This document shows, in pieces, positions 1 to 8,640 of a DNA stretch of 64,000 nt. Position 1 is the first letter of the stretch, and each line of letters begins with the position of its first letter. The stretch is from NCBI GenBank assembly GCA_027698105.1, contig JAQERH010000007.1, positions 1 through 64,000 of the forward strand. Direction: 5' to 3'. The translations under genes and the position numbers were made by a program. The DNA comes from Lachnospiraceae bacterium AM93-12TA (GTDB taxonomy: Bacteria > Bacillota > Clostridia > Lachnospirales > Lachnospiraceae). The notes under the pieces are model-generated. The model was given only the letters and a program-made list of their open reading frames with translations, was not told where the DNA came from and did no database searches.

Positions 1-13
1 AAAGATTTTCCCT

Positions 14-42
14 CCCCCTGCATAGCAGGGGGTTTATTTTTT
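14..42 (+). terminator. Rho-independent terminator of a gene left of the window
   Basis: A 7-bp perfect stem (CCCCCTG/CAGGGGG) with a 5-nt loop is followed by a T-rich run. It would end rightward transcription of a gene that lies before position 1. Confidence 0.7.
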
Positions 43-57
43 CTGTGACACAACCGG

Positions 58-90
58 AACGGGCGCCCCGCTGACAGCAGGACGCCCGTT
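58..90 (-). terminator. Possible terminator downstream of the symporter gene
   Basis: An inverted repeat AACGGGCG/CGCCCGTT (58-65 with 83-90) lies 80 bases past the stop of the minus-strand symporter gene. No clear U-tract follows on the minus strand, so this may be only a 3'-end hairpin. Nothing else is seen in 1-172 apart from the terminator at 14-42. Confidence 0.3.
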
Positions 91-172
91 TGGGCTTATA
101 CTATTCTATCACAAACCCTTTTGTGTTTACACAGTACAATATTTACAATTTTCTTACAGCTTTCCGCTCTGA

Positions 173-1501
173 CTAGGCAAAAACAACTCCATATACGCTT
201 ATCAGTCCGGAGATGGTGACTACTCCTACCAGAACAGGGGTGAGGAAGCGGATGCAGAGAATCCACAGCTTTTTAAGCTTAAAGCTGACTCCGTTTTTCT
301 CAATCTCCTCTACCAGATATTCCGGCTTCCACTTCCAGCCAATGTAGTAGCACATGGTCAGACCGCCGCAGGGCAGCAGAATATTGTCTGTTATCATGCC
401 AACAAAATCAAAGACACTGTAGTTGGCGATCATCACGTCACCCAGCACGCCGAAGGATAAGGCACTTGGAATTCCCAGCAGGAAAATCAAGGCTCCGATA
501 ATCAGAGTCGCATTTTTTCTCTTCCATTTCAGAGTATCAATGGCAAAGGACACAGATACCTCCAACAGAGCGATAGCGCTGGTAACTGCCGCAAAGAAGA
601 CCAGGGCAAAGAAAGCCAGAGCGAAGACAGCTCCTCCTCCAATGCTTCCAAATACCTTCGGAAGCGTTCCGAAAATCAGTCCTGGTCCCTGTCCTGGTTC
701 CAGGCCAAAAGCAAACACTGCCGGGAAAATAGCGATTCCCGCCAGGATTGCTATCAGTGTGTCAAGTCCTGCCACGCTGGCGCAGCTTTTTGGAATATTT
801 TCCTTATCATTTAAGTAGCTTCCGTAGGTAATGGTGATTCCCATACAAAGGCTGAGGGAATAGAATACCTGTCCCAGAGCAGCGGTAATGGAACCCAGGG
901 AAAAGCTGGAGCCCTGAGGAGTGAACACGAAAGCTACTCCCTCTCCCGCTCCTGGAAGGGTCACGCTTCTGCCGATAATAATCATCAGAAGCACAAACAG
1001 CATGGGCATCATAAACTTGGATACCTTCTCGATTCCGCTGACTCCCTTATAGCAGATCACCGTAGTGGCCAGCATGAAAATAAAATGCCACAGCACCGGC
1101 TCTGCCCCATTAGAAATAAAAGCTTCAAAGTCTGCCGGAGCGTTAAACGTAGTGGCATAGCTGACAATATATTTCAGAAGCCAGCCTCCAATTACACTGT
1201 AATAGGACAGAATAATAAATGCCGCCAGTACACCGAAAATACCTACGATTCTGGCATTGGGATGAATATCCGCATAGGCCTGAACCGGATCATGGCGTGT
1301 CTTTCTTCCCAGGGACATCTCCGTAATCATAACGGGAATACCCAGAATGCAGATAAAAATCAGGTATGCGATGAGGAAGAAAAATCCTCCGTTTCTTCCC
1401 ATTAAGTAGGGAAATTTCCACAGATTTCCCAGTCCTACGGCAGCTCCTGCCGTAGCCAGAATAAAGCCAAGCTTACTGGCCCACTGATTATGAGCTTTCA
1501 T
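173..1501 (-). CDS. Sodium-dependent transporter, NSS/SNF family
   Basis: A 442-aa polytopic membrane protein. The first helix carries the family signature (FILATAGAAVGLGNLWKFPY followed by an NGG turn), the unwound TM1 region that binds Na+ and substrate in LeuT-type transporters. About 11-12 hydrophobic segments follow, a usual length for bacterial members. The family couples uptake of amino acids or related amines to Na+ entry; the substrate cannot be read from the sequence. It lies 15 bases after the NhaC-type antiporter gene and is probably co-transcribed with it, so the pair could link solute uptake to Na+ cycling. The ATG follows an AGGAG site. Confidence 0.93.
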   Translation of the reverse strand: MKAHNQWASKLGFILATAGAAVGLGNLWKFPYLMGRNGGFFFLIAYLIFICILGIPVMITEMSLGRKTRHDPVQAYADIHPNARIVGIFGVLAAFIILSYYSVIGGWLLKYIVSYATTFNAPADFEAFISNGAEPVLWHFIFMLATTVICYKGVSGIEKVSKFMMPMLFVLLMIIIGRSVTLPGAGEGVAFVFTPQGSSFSLGSITAALGQVFYSLSLCMGITITYGSYLNDKENIPKSCASVAGLDTLIAILAGIAIFPAVFAFGLEPGQGPGLIFGTLPKVFGSIGGGAVFALAFFALVFFAAVTSAIALLEVSVSFAIDTLKWKRKNATLIIGALIFLLGIPSALSFGVLGDVMIANYSVFDFVGMITDNILLPCGGLTMCYYIGWKWKPEYLVEEIEKNGVSFKLKKLWILCIRFLTPVLVGVVTISGLISVYGVVFA

Positions 1502-1516
1502 CGTAATTGTACTCTC

Positions 1517-2797
1517 CTATTTTCTCTTTTTCATAAATATAAACACCAGACCGCTGAGTCCCATTAAAATCGGATAAAAGCAATAAGGCATAATCTCAAA
1601 GGGAGTCAGTCCAGTCAGGCTGGCTGCTGCCAGCATCTGTGCGCCGTAGGGAATCAAGCCCTGGCCCATGGAGCTGAACATATCGAGAAGAGAGGCGGAA
1701 CGTCTGGGCGTCACGCCAAACTCATCGCTGATTTCCTTGGCAATCGGTCCAGCCATAACAATCGCTACTGTATTATTAGCCGTACACATATCCACCAGCA
1801 GGGACAGGGAGGCAATTCCCAGCTCTCCTCCTCGTTCGCCGTTGATCCGTTTTTTGATAAAGGACAGAACAAACTCAATTCCTCCATACTCCTTTACCAG
1901 GGCTACAATACAGGCCACTACCACAGAGATTACTGTGATATCATACATACCTGTAATACCTGCTCCCACATGGGTAAACATCTCTCCCACTGTAAACGCC
2001 CCCGTGGACACGCCCACAACCAGAGAAAGAACCGTTCCCGCCAACAGGATAAGAAATACATTCACTCCTGCCAGGGCGCCAATCAGCACCACTAAATAGG
2101 GCAGCACCTTAAATATGTTGTAAGTCAGTTCCTCTTCCAGATGGTAATCTGCATTTCTCGCAAGGATCAGAAAAAGGATAACCGTCAAAATGGCAGCCGG
2201 AAGCACAATCAGGAAATTCTCCCGGAACTTGTCCTTCATCTCGCAGCCCTGGGTTTTCACTGCCGCAATCGTCGTATCAGAAATCATGGACAGATTGTCT
2301 CCAAACATGGCTCCGCCTACCACTGCTCCGGCACATACTGCCATGGAAAATCCCGTTTTCTCGCTGATTCCCACTGCGATGGGCGCCAGCGCAGTGATGG
2401 TTCCCACAGAGGTTCCCATGGAAATGGAAATAAAGCAGGCAATCACAAACAGGCCTGCCACCGCTACATTAGACGGAAGAATGGAAAGCCCCAGATTGAC
2501 TGTACTGTCCACACCTCCGGCAGCCTTCACAGCGCCGGAAAATGCTCCTGCTGCCAGGAAAATCAGGCACATGGTAATGATATTTTCCTCGCCTACTCCC
2601 TCTGCCGCAATCTTTATCTTATCGGCAAAGGAGAGACTTCTGTTCTGCATGAAGGCCGTAAACAGCGCAATTAAAAAGGCCACTATGGCCGGCATGCTGT
2701 AAAAATCTCCTGTCAGGAAACCAGAACCCAGGAAAATAAGCAGAAATACAAGAATCGGCAGAAGAGCCGATGCCCTTGCCTTTTTTTGTTCACTCAT
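1517..2797 (-). CDS. Na+/H+ antiporter, NhaC family
   Basis: A 426-aa membrane protein with about 11 hydrophobic segments. It has the family's central signature (GGAMFGDNLSMISDTTI, about residues 161-177) and a second half-signature near residues 370-400 (SSMGQGLIPYGAQ). Members exchange Na+ for H+, or an organic acid pair such as malate/lactate; which applies here is not visible. It is the first gene of a two-gene unit with the NSS symporter. A consensus-like promoter lies just upstream, and the ATG is preceded by a GAGGG ribosome site. Confidence 0.9.
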   Translation of the reverse strand: MSEQKKARASALLPILVFLLIFLGSGFLTGDFYSMPAIVAFLIALFTAFMQNRSLSFADKIKIAAEGVGEENIITMCLIFLAAGAFSGAVKAAGGVDSTVNLGLSILPSNVAVAGLFVIACFISISMGTSVGTITALAPIAVGISEKTGFSMAVCAGAVVGGAMFGDNLSMISDTTIAAVKTQGCEMKDKFRENFLIVLPAAILTVILFLILARNADYHLEEELTYNIFKVLPYLVVLIGALAGVNVFLILLAGTVLSLVVGVSTGAFTVGEMFTHVGAGITGMYDITVISVVVACIVALVKEYGGIEFVLSFIKKRINGERGGELGIASLSLLVDMCTANNTVAIVMAGPIAKEISDEFGVTPRRSASLLDMFSSMGQGLIPYGAQMLAAASLTGLTPFEIMPYCFYPILMGLSGLVFIFMKKRK

Positions 2798-2830
2798 AAA
2801 AATCCCTCTCTTTTTTTATAGTCACCACTG

Positions 2831-2859
2831 ATTATATCTGTTTTTTCCAGCCCTTTCAA
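2831..2859 (-). promoter_or_regulatory. Sigma-A-type promoter for the antiporter/symporter pair
   Basis: On the minus strand TTGAAA (2854-2859) is separated by exactly 17 bases from TATAAT (2831-2836), 34 bases before the antiporter ATG. The rest of the 142-base gap to the divergent gene shows no other clear element. Confidence 0.7.
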
Positions 2860-2939
2860 GGGAAAAGTCCTGAATCCTGGAAAAACTGACAGGCCTTTCC
2901 CATATACATAGATTATAAAAAGAAAAGCGAGGTACAAAA

Positions 2940-3485
2940 ATGGAAACCTACAATTATGATTCATCATCTCAAACAGGCAATGAGGTCAGAGCAGAGGAAG
3001 CGGAAACTGCTTCCTATCATCCGCCTTTTGGATCCATCTCTGATCCGAATACAGCTCCTGGCTTTGGCCCAGCCGGGCCTGTCACCCCTGCTCTCCCGGG
3101 AAACACCGGAAACTGTGTCAACTGTGGTTCCGGACAGGGAAATCTCTCCAACCTGTTAGGCAATATTCTCTGGGCCTGGGGCTCCTTCCCCTCTTCTTCT
3201 CCCTCCGGCGTCTCCCATGTCCGCTTCTATAATGCGGCTGCCATTCAGGAGCCTCTGGATATTTACTTAAACGGAAGACTGGTAGTCTCCGATCTGGATT
3301 ACATGAATTTCACCCGTTATCTTCATATTGTGCCTGGAAACTATCTTTTAACCGTTTACAGGAGAACTAACCCAGGAGGAGCTCCGATTATCAATAACCG
3401 CGTACAGTTCCAGGCTGGTAATTATTACCTGCTTTCCCTTTTAGGAGGACCTTACGACTATTCTGCCCAGCTTGTAATTTCCTGA
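2940..3485 (+). CDS. DUF4397-domain protein
   Basis: A 181-aa protein in two parts. Residues 1-95 are Pro/Gly/Ser/Asn-rich and probably disordered, with a CVNC pair near residue 60. Residues about 96-181 form a DUF4397-like beta domain (VRFYNAA, then a LDIYLNG strand, and a Tyr-rich C-terminal strand). DUF4397 proteins are usually cell-surface or spore-associated, but no signal peptide or membrane segment is visible here, so location is open. A GAGG site precedes the ATG, and a strong bidirectional terminator follows. The function is unknown. Confidence 0.8.
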   Translation: METYNYDSSSQTGNEVRAEEAETASYHPPFGSISDPNTAPGFGPAGPVTPALPGNTGNCVNCGSGQGNLSNLLGNILWAWGSFPSSSPSGVSHVRFYNAAAIQEPLDIYLNGRLVVSDLDYMNFTRYLHIVPGNYLLTVYRRTNPGGAPIINNRVQFQAGNYYLLSLLGGPYDYSAQLVIS

Positions 3486-3510
3486 CCGGCTTTCTGACCG
3501 GCTTTACCTG

Positions 3511-3562
3511 AAAAAAGAGGGAGGCAGAGTCAGCACATGCGCTGACTCTGCCTCCCTCTTTT
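3511..3562. terminator. Bidirectional terminator between convergent genes
   Basis: A near-perfect 23-bp stem with a 5-nt loop (AAAGAGGGAGGCAGAGTCAG and its complement) is flanked by A and T tracts. It can end both the DUF4397 gene and the leftward feo operon. Confidence 0.9.
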
Positions 3563-3569
3563 AACCTCT

Positions 3570-3758
3570 TTACTGCTCTCCTGTTCCTTCTCTCTTAGAA
3601 TGGCACAGGCCGGAGCAGCTGCACCCGCCGCAGTTTCCGCCGCAGAGGGACTTTCCATTTCTTTTATCTCTCACAATGCTTCTGACTGCCAGAAAGACAA
3701 TTCCGGCTACAATAAGCCCCACAATCAAGGTGGACAATCCAGATAACATCAGCTCCAT
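3570..3758 (-). CDS. FeoB-associated Cys-rich membrane protein
   Basis: A small protein of about 62 aa: one N-terminal membrane helix, a short basic stretch and a Cys-rich tail (CGGNCGGCSCSGLC). This is the FeoB-associated Cys-rich family found beside feoB in Firmicutes. The Cys cluster probably binds metal at the inner face of the FeoB channel. It is last in the feo operon, 59 bases after feoB. A GTG three codons upstream (3767) is in frame, but it sits directly on the AAAGG ribosome site, so the ATG at 3758 is preferred. Confidence 0.88.
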   Translation of the reverse strand: MELMLSGLSTLIVGLIVAGIVFLAVRSIVRDKRNGKSLCGGNCGGCSCSGLCHSKREGTGEQ

Positions 3759-3817
3759 CACAGTCACCCTTTCTGAATTTTAAAATTCTGTCTCTAAAAT
3801 TTTATCACTTTTTAGTA

Positions 3818-5992
3818 TTATATTCCAGCAATTTTCCTGTATTCCCTGCCAAATGCCTTTCTCTCTCTGTCTGGACGTGCCATCAGATAAATCAGAAATA
3901 CCACAGCAAAAAGAGCTGCCCCAGTACCGGGGCCGAAGGCAAGCTCGCCAGTTATAAGGCCGCCAAACTGGTAGATGCAAAGAGAGACAAGGTAAGCGAA
4001 ACCGCACTGGTATCCAATGGCAAACCAGGTCCATTTTGCATGGTTCATCTCCCGTTTGATAGCTCCGATGGCCGCAAAGCAGGGGGCGCATAAAAGGTTG
4101 AACACAAGGAAGGAGTAGCCGGAAGCAAGGGTAAAGCTGCCCGCCAAAGCTTCCCAGATCTCAGCTCCGTCCTCCGCTACCTCAGCAAAGCCGTAGAGAA
4201 TTCCGAAGGTTCCCACTACATTTTCCTTTGCCACAAGGCCGGTGACAGCCGCTACAGCCGCCTGCCAGTTTCCCCATCCAAGAGGAGTAAAGATCCAGGC
4301 GATTGCTCTTCCGGCAGAAGCCAGAAGTCCCTGACTCAGATCCTCTACCGGGCCGAAACTTCCGTTTACAAATCCATATCCGGATGCGAACCATATCACC
4401 ACTGTAGAAATCAAAATCACCGTGCCGGCCTTTTTTATAAAGGAAGATCCTCTCTCCCATGTGCTTCTGAGTACACTTCCTGCTGTCGGAAGATGGTAAG
4501 CCGGAAGTTCCATCACAAACGGAGACGGGTCTCCGGAAAACATCTTTGTTTTCTTTAAAATAATTCCTGAAATGACGATGGCGGCAATTCCTGCAAAGTA
4601 AGCGCTGGGAGCCACCCAGGGCGCTCCGCCGAAAATCGCTCCTGCAAACAGGGCAATAATCGGAAGCTTGGCGCTGCATGGAATGAAGGTAGTAGTCATA
4701 ATCGTCATTCTTCTGTCGTGCTCACTCTCTATCGTCCGGGAAGCCATGATGCCGGGAACACCACAGCCGGTTCCAATTAACATGGGGATAAAGGACTTTC
4801 CGGACAATCCAAATCTGCGGAACATCCGATCCATGATAAAAGCAATCCGAGCCATGTAGCCGCAGCCCTCTAAAAAAGCCAGGAACACAAACAGCACCAG
4901 CATCTGGGGCACAAATCCCAGAACAGCTCCCACACCTGCCACGATGCCGTTTACAATCAGATCCTCAAGCCAGGCTGCACAGCCTGCTGCCTGAAGTCCG
5001 GCGCTGATCCATGCCGGAACAGACGGCACAGCTCTTCCAAACAGCTCGAAACCTTCTCCGAAGATGCTGTCATTGACAAAATCTGTGGCCATGGTTCCCA
5101 CAGTAGTAACCGATATATAGTAGACGAGAAACATCACTGCGGCAAAAATGGGCAGGGCCAGAATCCGGTTTGTGACAATCTGATCAATTTTATCAGAAAG
5201 AGTCAGTCCTCTGCTCTTCTTCTGACAGCTCTTTCCTATTATGGAGGTAATGTATTCATACCTCTCATTGGTGATAATGCTCTCTGCATCGTCATCCAGT
5301 GCTTCCTCTGTCTGCTGAATGAGACTCTCCACATCCGGCTTCTGTTCCAGGCGGTCTGTGATTGTCTCATCCCTCTCAAACAGCTTAATGGCGTAAAACC
5401 TTCTCTGGGCCTCAGGGACAGAATGGGGCAGTCTGGACTCTATCTCCTCAAGAACTGCTTCCACTGTACTTCCGTATCTGTGAACCGGCGCGGCGCCCCA
5501 GTCACTTTTAGCCAGGAGAACCGCTTTCTCTGCTGCCTCCTTGATTCCAATTCCCTTTAAGGCCGAAATTTCCACTGTCTCGCAGCCAAATTCCTCAGCC
5601 AGGGCAGCTGTGTTAATCGTATCTCCCTGCTTTCTCACCACATCTATCATATTGACTGCCATGAGAACCGGAATCCCCAGCTCCATCAGCTGTGTGGTCA
5701 GATACAGATTTCTCTCCAGATTCGTTCCATCCACAATGTTAATCACTGCGTCCGGCTTCTCATCCAGCAGATAATTTCTGGCCACTATCTCCTCCGGAGT
5801 ATAGGGAGACAGAGAATAGATTCCTGGAAGGTCTGTGATAATCACATCCTTCTGTCCCTTCAGCCTTCCTTCTTTTTTCTCCACTGTTACGCCCGGCCAG
5901 TTTCCCACTGACTGATTGGACCCGGTCAGGGCGTTAAACAAGGTTGTTTTTCCGCAGTTTGGATTTCCTGCGAGAGCAATTTTTACTGACAT
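3818..5992 (-). CDS. feoB: Ferrous iron transport protein B
   Basis: A 724-aa Fe(II) importer. The N-terminal G domain shows a P-loop (GNPNCGKTTLFNALTG), a switch I region (NWPGVTVEK), DLPGIYSLSPYTPEE as G3 and AVNMID as G4. A helical linker follows, then Gate-type membrane halves with about 8 helices, including conserved GTGCGVPG and PCSAKLP signatures. The length matches the family. It lies between two feoA genes and the FeoB-associated Cys-rich gene. A TTG codon directly before the ATG extends the frame by one residue, but ATG at 5992 with GGAGG eight bases upstream is the likely start. Confidence 0.97.
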   Translation of the reverse strand: MSVKIALAGNPNCGKTTLFNALTGSNQSVGNWPGVTVEKKEGRLKGQKDVIITDLPGIYSLSPYTPEEIVARNYLLDEKPDAVINIVDGTNLERNLYLTTQLMELGIPVLMAVNMIDVVRKQGDTINTAALAEEFGCETVEISALKGIGIKEAAEKAVLLAKSDWGAAPVHRYGSTVEAVLEEIESRLPHSVPEAQRRFYAIKLFERDETITDRLEQKPDVESLIQQTEEALDDDAESIITNERYEYITSIIGKSCQKKSRGLTLSDKIDQIVTNRILALPIFAAVMFLVYYISVTTVGTMATDFVNDSIFGEGFELFGRAVPSVPAWISAGLQAAGCAAWLEDLIVNGIVAGVGAVLGFVPQMLVLFVFLAFLEGCGYMARIAFIMDRMFRRFGLSGKSFIPMLIGTGCGVPGIMASRTIESEHDRRMTIMTTTFIPCSAKLPIIALFAGAIFGGAPWVAPSAYFAGIAAIVISGIILKKTKMFSGDPSPFVMELPAYHLPTAGSVLRSTWERGSSFIKKAGTVILISTVVIWFASGYGFVNGSFGPVEDLSQGLLASAGRAIAWIFTPLGWGNWQAAVAAVTGLVAKENVVGTFGILYGFAEVAEDGAEIWEALAGSFTLASGYSFLVFNLLCAPCFAAIGAIKREMNHAKWTWFAIGYQCGFAYLVSLCIYQFGGLITGELAFGPGTGAALFAVVFLIYLMARPDRERKAFGREYRKIAGI

Positions 5993-6014
5993 CAATGTTT
6001 CCTCCGTCCTGTCT

Positions 6015-6233
6015 CTATCTGACTTCTATGATTTCTGCATCTGCCCTGCGGACAGAAAGCTCATATCCGCGAAGACTCAGCTCCACCGGATCTCCCAGTG
6101 GTGCAACCTTTCGTATATAAAGTTCTGTTCCCCTGGTAATTCCCATGTCCATAATACGGCGTTTTACTGCGCCTGCTCCATTCAGCCTCACAACAGATAC
6201 GGTCTGTCCTACTTTCACGTCCTTTAGTGTCAT
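6015..6233 (-). CDS. feoA: FeoA-domain protein (second copy)
   Basis: A 72-aa SH3-like FeoA domain: an N-terminal strand pair, the RRIMDMGITRGTELYI motif and a hydrophobic C-terminal strand. FeoA is a cytosolic protein that assists FeoB. It lies 22 bases before feoB and 12 after the other feoA-like gene. The ATG is preceded by GGAGAGAGG. Confidence 0.93.
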   Translation of the reverse strand: MTLKDVKVGQTVSVVRLNGAGAVKRRIMDMGITRGTELYIRKVAPLGDPVELSLRGYELSVRRADAEIIEVR

Positions 6234-6245
6234 GCCCCTCTCTCC

Positions 6246-6455
6246 TTATACTATAATTTTATTCGCCATCTCACTGCTGATGGCCACTCTCGACTCCTTT
6301 ACGCCAACAATTACATTTCCCTGATTGCGGGAAATCACTGTCACTTTTCCCCCTGGCACGAAACCAAGCGTCTCCAAAAATCTTCTGATTTCCTCTTTTC
6401 CGCCAATCTTTTTAATAAAAAGTTCCGCTCCTGGTTCTGCTATTGTCAACGGCAT
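6246..6455 (-). CDS. feoA: FeoA-domain protein (first copy)
   Basis: A 69-aa FeoA-like SH3 domain (EEIRRFLETLGFVPGGKVTV motif), the first gene of the feo operon. Two adjacent small FeoA proteins before FeoB are common in Clostridia. It is led by AAGGAG eight bases from the ATG. Its promoter overlaps two DtxR-type operators. Confidence 0.9.
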   Translation of the reverse strand: MPLTIAEPGAELFIKKIGGKEEIRRFLETLGFVPGGKVTVISRNQGNVIVGVKESRVAISSEMANKIIV

Positions 6456-6539
6456 CCCGCCACGCTCCTTTCATCAGCAGTCAAATCCATCTTTTTAAAT
6501 ATTTTAAATTTATTCATCAGTTACCTTTGACTAACTTTA

Positions 6540-6591
6540 GTTAGTTGTTTCTAACTGTTATAAAGTTAGCATAAACTAACCGATTTGTCAA
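6540..6591 (-). promoter_or_regulatory. feo promoter with two DtxR-type operators
   Basis: Two copies of the 16-bp dyad GTTAG-N6-CTAAC lie at 6540-6555 and 6565-6580. A minus-strand -35 TTGACA (6586-6591) lies 17 bases from a weak -10 (TAACTT, 6563-6568), so one operator fills the spacer and the other lies over the start region. The adjacent DtxR-family gene is the obvious repressor. The same paired sites occur at 8641-8679. Confidence 0.75.
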
Positions 6592-6652
6592 CTGCTTTTC
6601 TCCGTGTTTTTTTCTGCGCTCAGATTCGGCTGGCTTTTTATTGTATTTTTGG

Positions 6653-6689
6653 TATAATGTGTAAGAAAGGAATAGTGATAAAGGGGAGG
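6653..6689 (+). promoter_or_regulatory. -10 box and ribosome site of the DtxR-type gene
   Basis: TATAAT at 6653-6658 is preceded by TTGG, and a strong GGGGAGG ribosome site lies at 6683-6689. This site sits 5 bases before the TTG at 6695 and decides that start; no in-frame ATG is nearby. No good -35 is seen. Confidence 0.5.
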
Positions 6690-6694
6690 TTGCA

Positions 6695-7066
6695 TTGAAA
6701 ATCCAGCAGTCAGCAGAGGACTATCTTGAGACGATTCTGGTTCTGAGCCGCAAAAAGCCTCAGATTCGTTCCATTGATATCGTCAATGAATTGGGCTACT
6801 CCAAGCCCAGCGTCAGCGTAGCCATGAAAAATCTTCGGGAAAACGGGTATATTTCCATGGATCGGGAAGGCTACATTACACTGGAGGAGCCGGGACAGAA
6901 AATTGCCGAAACCATTTACGAGCGCCACACCTTTCTGACAGGATTTCTTGTCTGTCTGGGGGTAAGTCCTGAGACGGCGGCGGAGGATGCCTGCCGTATG
7001 GAACACGTGATCAGCCCGGAAAGCTTTCAGGCTATGAAGCGTTTCGCTGAAGAACATTTAAAATAA
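6695..7066 (+). CDS. DtxR/MntR-family metal-dependent repressor
   Basis: A 123-aa regulator. A winged helix (residues about 1-60) has the recognition helix YSKPSVSVAMKNLRENGYI. It is followed by the dimerisation/metal domain (YERHTFLTGFLVCLGVSPETAAEDACRMEHVISPES), whose Glu, Cys and His residues match family metal ligands. No C-terminal SH3 domain is present, so it is MntR-sized. It begins with TTG. It is divergent from feo, and the GTTAG-N6-CTAAC sites at the feo and DUF3793 promoters suggest iron-responsive repression of both. The metal (Fe2+ or Mn2+) is inferred from the neighbours. Confidence 0.92.
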   Translation: MKIQQSAEDYLETILVLSRKKPQIRSIDIVNELGYSKPSVSVAMKNLRENGYISMDREGYITLEEPGQKIAETIYERHTFLTGFLVCLGVSPETAAEDACRMEHVISPESFQAMKRFAEEHLK

Positions 7067-7080
7067 CATACTGCACAGCA

Positions 7081-7143
7081 AATGTGAAACGAGAGCAGAT
7101 TTCCAGCCTGAACAGGCTGCAGAATCTGCTCTCGTTTCACATT
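7081..7143. terminator. Bidirectional terminator
   Basis: A 21-bp perfect inverted repeat begins AATGTGAAACGAGAGCAGAT (7081-7101 with 7123-7143). It lies between the convergent DtxR-type and DUF2325 genes and overlaps the end of neither. Confidence 0.85.
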
Positions 7144-7425
7144 TTACATACATCTCTCTTTCAAAATCTCAGAAAGAGCGCTCTGGCTGCTGGTGTGGCA
7201 GCGCACCACCTCTGTCCTGGTTCCTTTCGCGCTGTCCACAGCTGCCCGTATCATTTTATGGGACACTGTATTTGTAAACAGCACCAGCAGATCCGGACTG
7301 CCTATCTGTTTTCCGAAGTCAGCGCTCATCTGGGTAAATACCTTTGCCCTGCACTTAAAATTTCTGCAGAGCTGTTTGTACTGGCTGACCATTCTGTCGT
7401 GTCCGCCTACAATCACAACGCTCAT
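7144..7425 (-). CDS. DUF2325-domain protein
   Basis: A 93-aa cytosolic protein. It has the N-terminal VVIVGGHDRM motif and a C-terminal helix typical of DUF2325, a small Rossmann-like family of unknown function. It is the last gene of the DUF3793-flavodoxin-DUF2325 unit, 24 bases after flavodoxin. A GAGGGG site precedes the ATG. Control by the paired DtxR operators at 8641-8679 suggests a role in the metal response. Confidence 0.85.
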   Translation of the reverse strand: MSVVIVGGHDRMVSQYKQLCRNFKCRAKVFTQMSADFGKQIGSPDLLVLFTNTVSHKMIRAAVDSAKGTRTEVVRCHTSSQSALSEILKERCM

Positions 7426-7449
7426 AAATATCCCCTCTCCCGTTTTCTT

Positions 7450-7881
7450 TTACACCTCTGCCAGCTGTCTTCCCAGCTCCTTCAAAGCTTCCTCTGCCCC
7501 TGAATCCGGCGCTCCGCAGCAAATGGCATCTTCAGCGCCCAAAACCACAGCGCCAGCCTGTTTCATCCGATCTGCCCAGTCTCTCATCCACTGTCCGTCT
7601 CCCCAGCCGTAGGAACCAAACAGTCCTATCGTCTTTCCTGAAACCATCTTTTCCGCCTCTTCCACAAAGGGTTCCATGACGCTCTCCTCCAGAATTTCAT
7701 CTCCCATAGACGGGCATCCCAGGGCTACAGCCTGGCAGGCGGCCAGATCTCCTGCTGAAGCATCTTCAGCTAACAGAATCACAGGCTCCTTGCCCGCCTC
7801 TTTTATGCCCTCAGCTACCATGCCTGCCATAGCTGCTGTATTTCCCGTTCCGCTCCAGTAGACAATTAAAATCTGATTCAT
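7450..7881 (-). CDS. Flavodoxin
   Basis: A 143-aa FMN protein. It has the phosphate-binding loop SGTGNTAAM near residues 10-18, the 50s-loop region (GCPSMGDE) and the 90s loop (GSYGWGDGQW). The length is that of a short-chain flavodoxin. It is an electron carrier that commonly replaces ferredoxin when iron is scarce, which fits its place behind DtxR-type operators. A GGAGG site precedes the ATG. It lies 64 bases after the DUF3793 gene. Confidence 0.95.
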   Translation of the reverse strand: MNQILIVYWSGTGNTAAMAGMVAEGIKEAGKEPVILLAEDASAGDLAACQAVALGCPSMGDEILEESVMEPFVEEAEKMVSGKTIGLFGSYGWGDGQWMRDWADRMKQAGAVVLGAEDAICCGAPDSGAEEALKELGRQLAEV

Positions 7882-7945
7882 GTTTTTTCTTCCTCCTGAT
7901 AATAGATTCTATCTTCCGACAGCCTGTAAAACAGGCTGCTGTACT

Positions 7946-8557
7946 CTAAGCTGCCGCTGTCTGGCCAAAGATTGGCTGTCCCATAAAGGAAGCACAGATC
8001 TGCCACAAGCTTTTTCCCCGCTTCGTCTCCTCCACCACGCGTTCTCTCACAGCTGTATAAGCTGCAAACCTTCGTCTGGCTTCCTCCGGCTCCCTGTATA
8101 CCTTCCAGTAGCCAGAAAACAGGAAATCTCTGCCCTTATGCTCAATAAAGCCCCTTACATCCCAGATGGGATACTCTAAAATCAGACCGATCTCATGTGG
8201 AAATTCTCCCTGCCCTTTTGCATAAAGCTGATACCGCTTCTCCAGCCTGGAAAGCACGTTTGGAAGCTTCATGGAGCCGTAGCCAAAGCTTCTGAAAAAC
8301 CGCTCTGTTTCTCTGTTTTGAAGAATTCTCTCTGCCTGCTCCCTCCGGTACAGCAGATAAACGGTTCTGCCCTCCCCTGCCCAGAGACATTGATACTCCA
8401 CTCCTGTCCCAGACAGGACGAAGGCCACGTCCTCCTCTGTTCCCTCTGTTATAATTAAAATATTGGAGGCCTTCACTCCGGCCAGTACCTGGGCGCAGTG
8501 AAAAGCCGCCTGCCTGCAGATTTCATTCTGTTCCCTGCTGTATGAGCCCCGATCCAT
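7946..8557 (-). CDS. DUF3793 family protein
   Basis: A 203-aa cytosolic protein. The family signature FPHEIGLILEYPIWDVRGFI is near residues 121-140, and the C-terminal half is Arg/Glu-rich. The biochemical function is unknown; the family recurs next to flavodoxin and iron-transport genes in Clostridia. It is first in a three-gene unit, with AGGAGG before the ATG and a promoter embedded in a DtxR-type operator. Iron-starvation induction is inferred from this. Confidence 0.88.
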   Translation of the reverse strand: MDRGSYSREQNEICRQAAFHCAQVLAGVKASNILIITEGTEEDVAFVLSGTGVEYQCLWAGEGRTVYLLYRREQAERILQNRETERFFRSFGYGSMKLPNVLSRLEKRYQLYAKGQGEFPHEIGLILEYPIWDVRGFIEHKGRDFLFSGYWKVYREPEEARRRFAAYTAVRERVVEETKRGKSLWQICASFMGQPIFGQTAAA

Positions 8558-8640
8558 TTTCTTTCCTCCTCTGTCTATGTCCTTTATTTGAGCTGTGCAA
8601 ACGTGTCAGCTTCTTTTCCTTATAGTTCATATTTCTTTTG

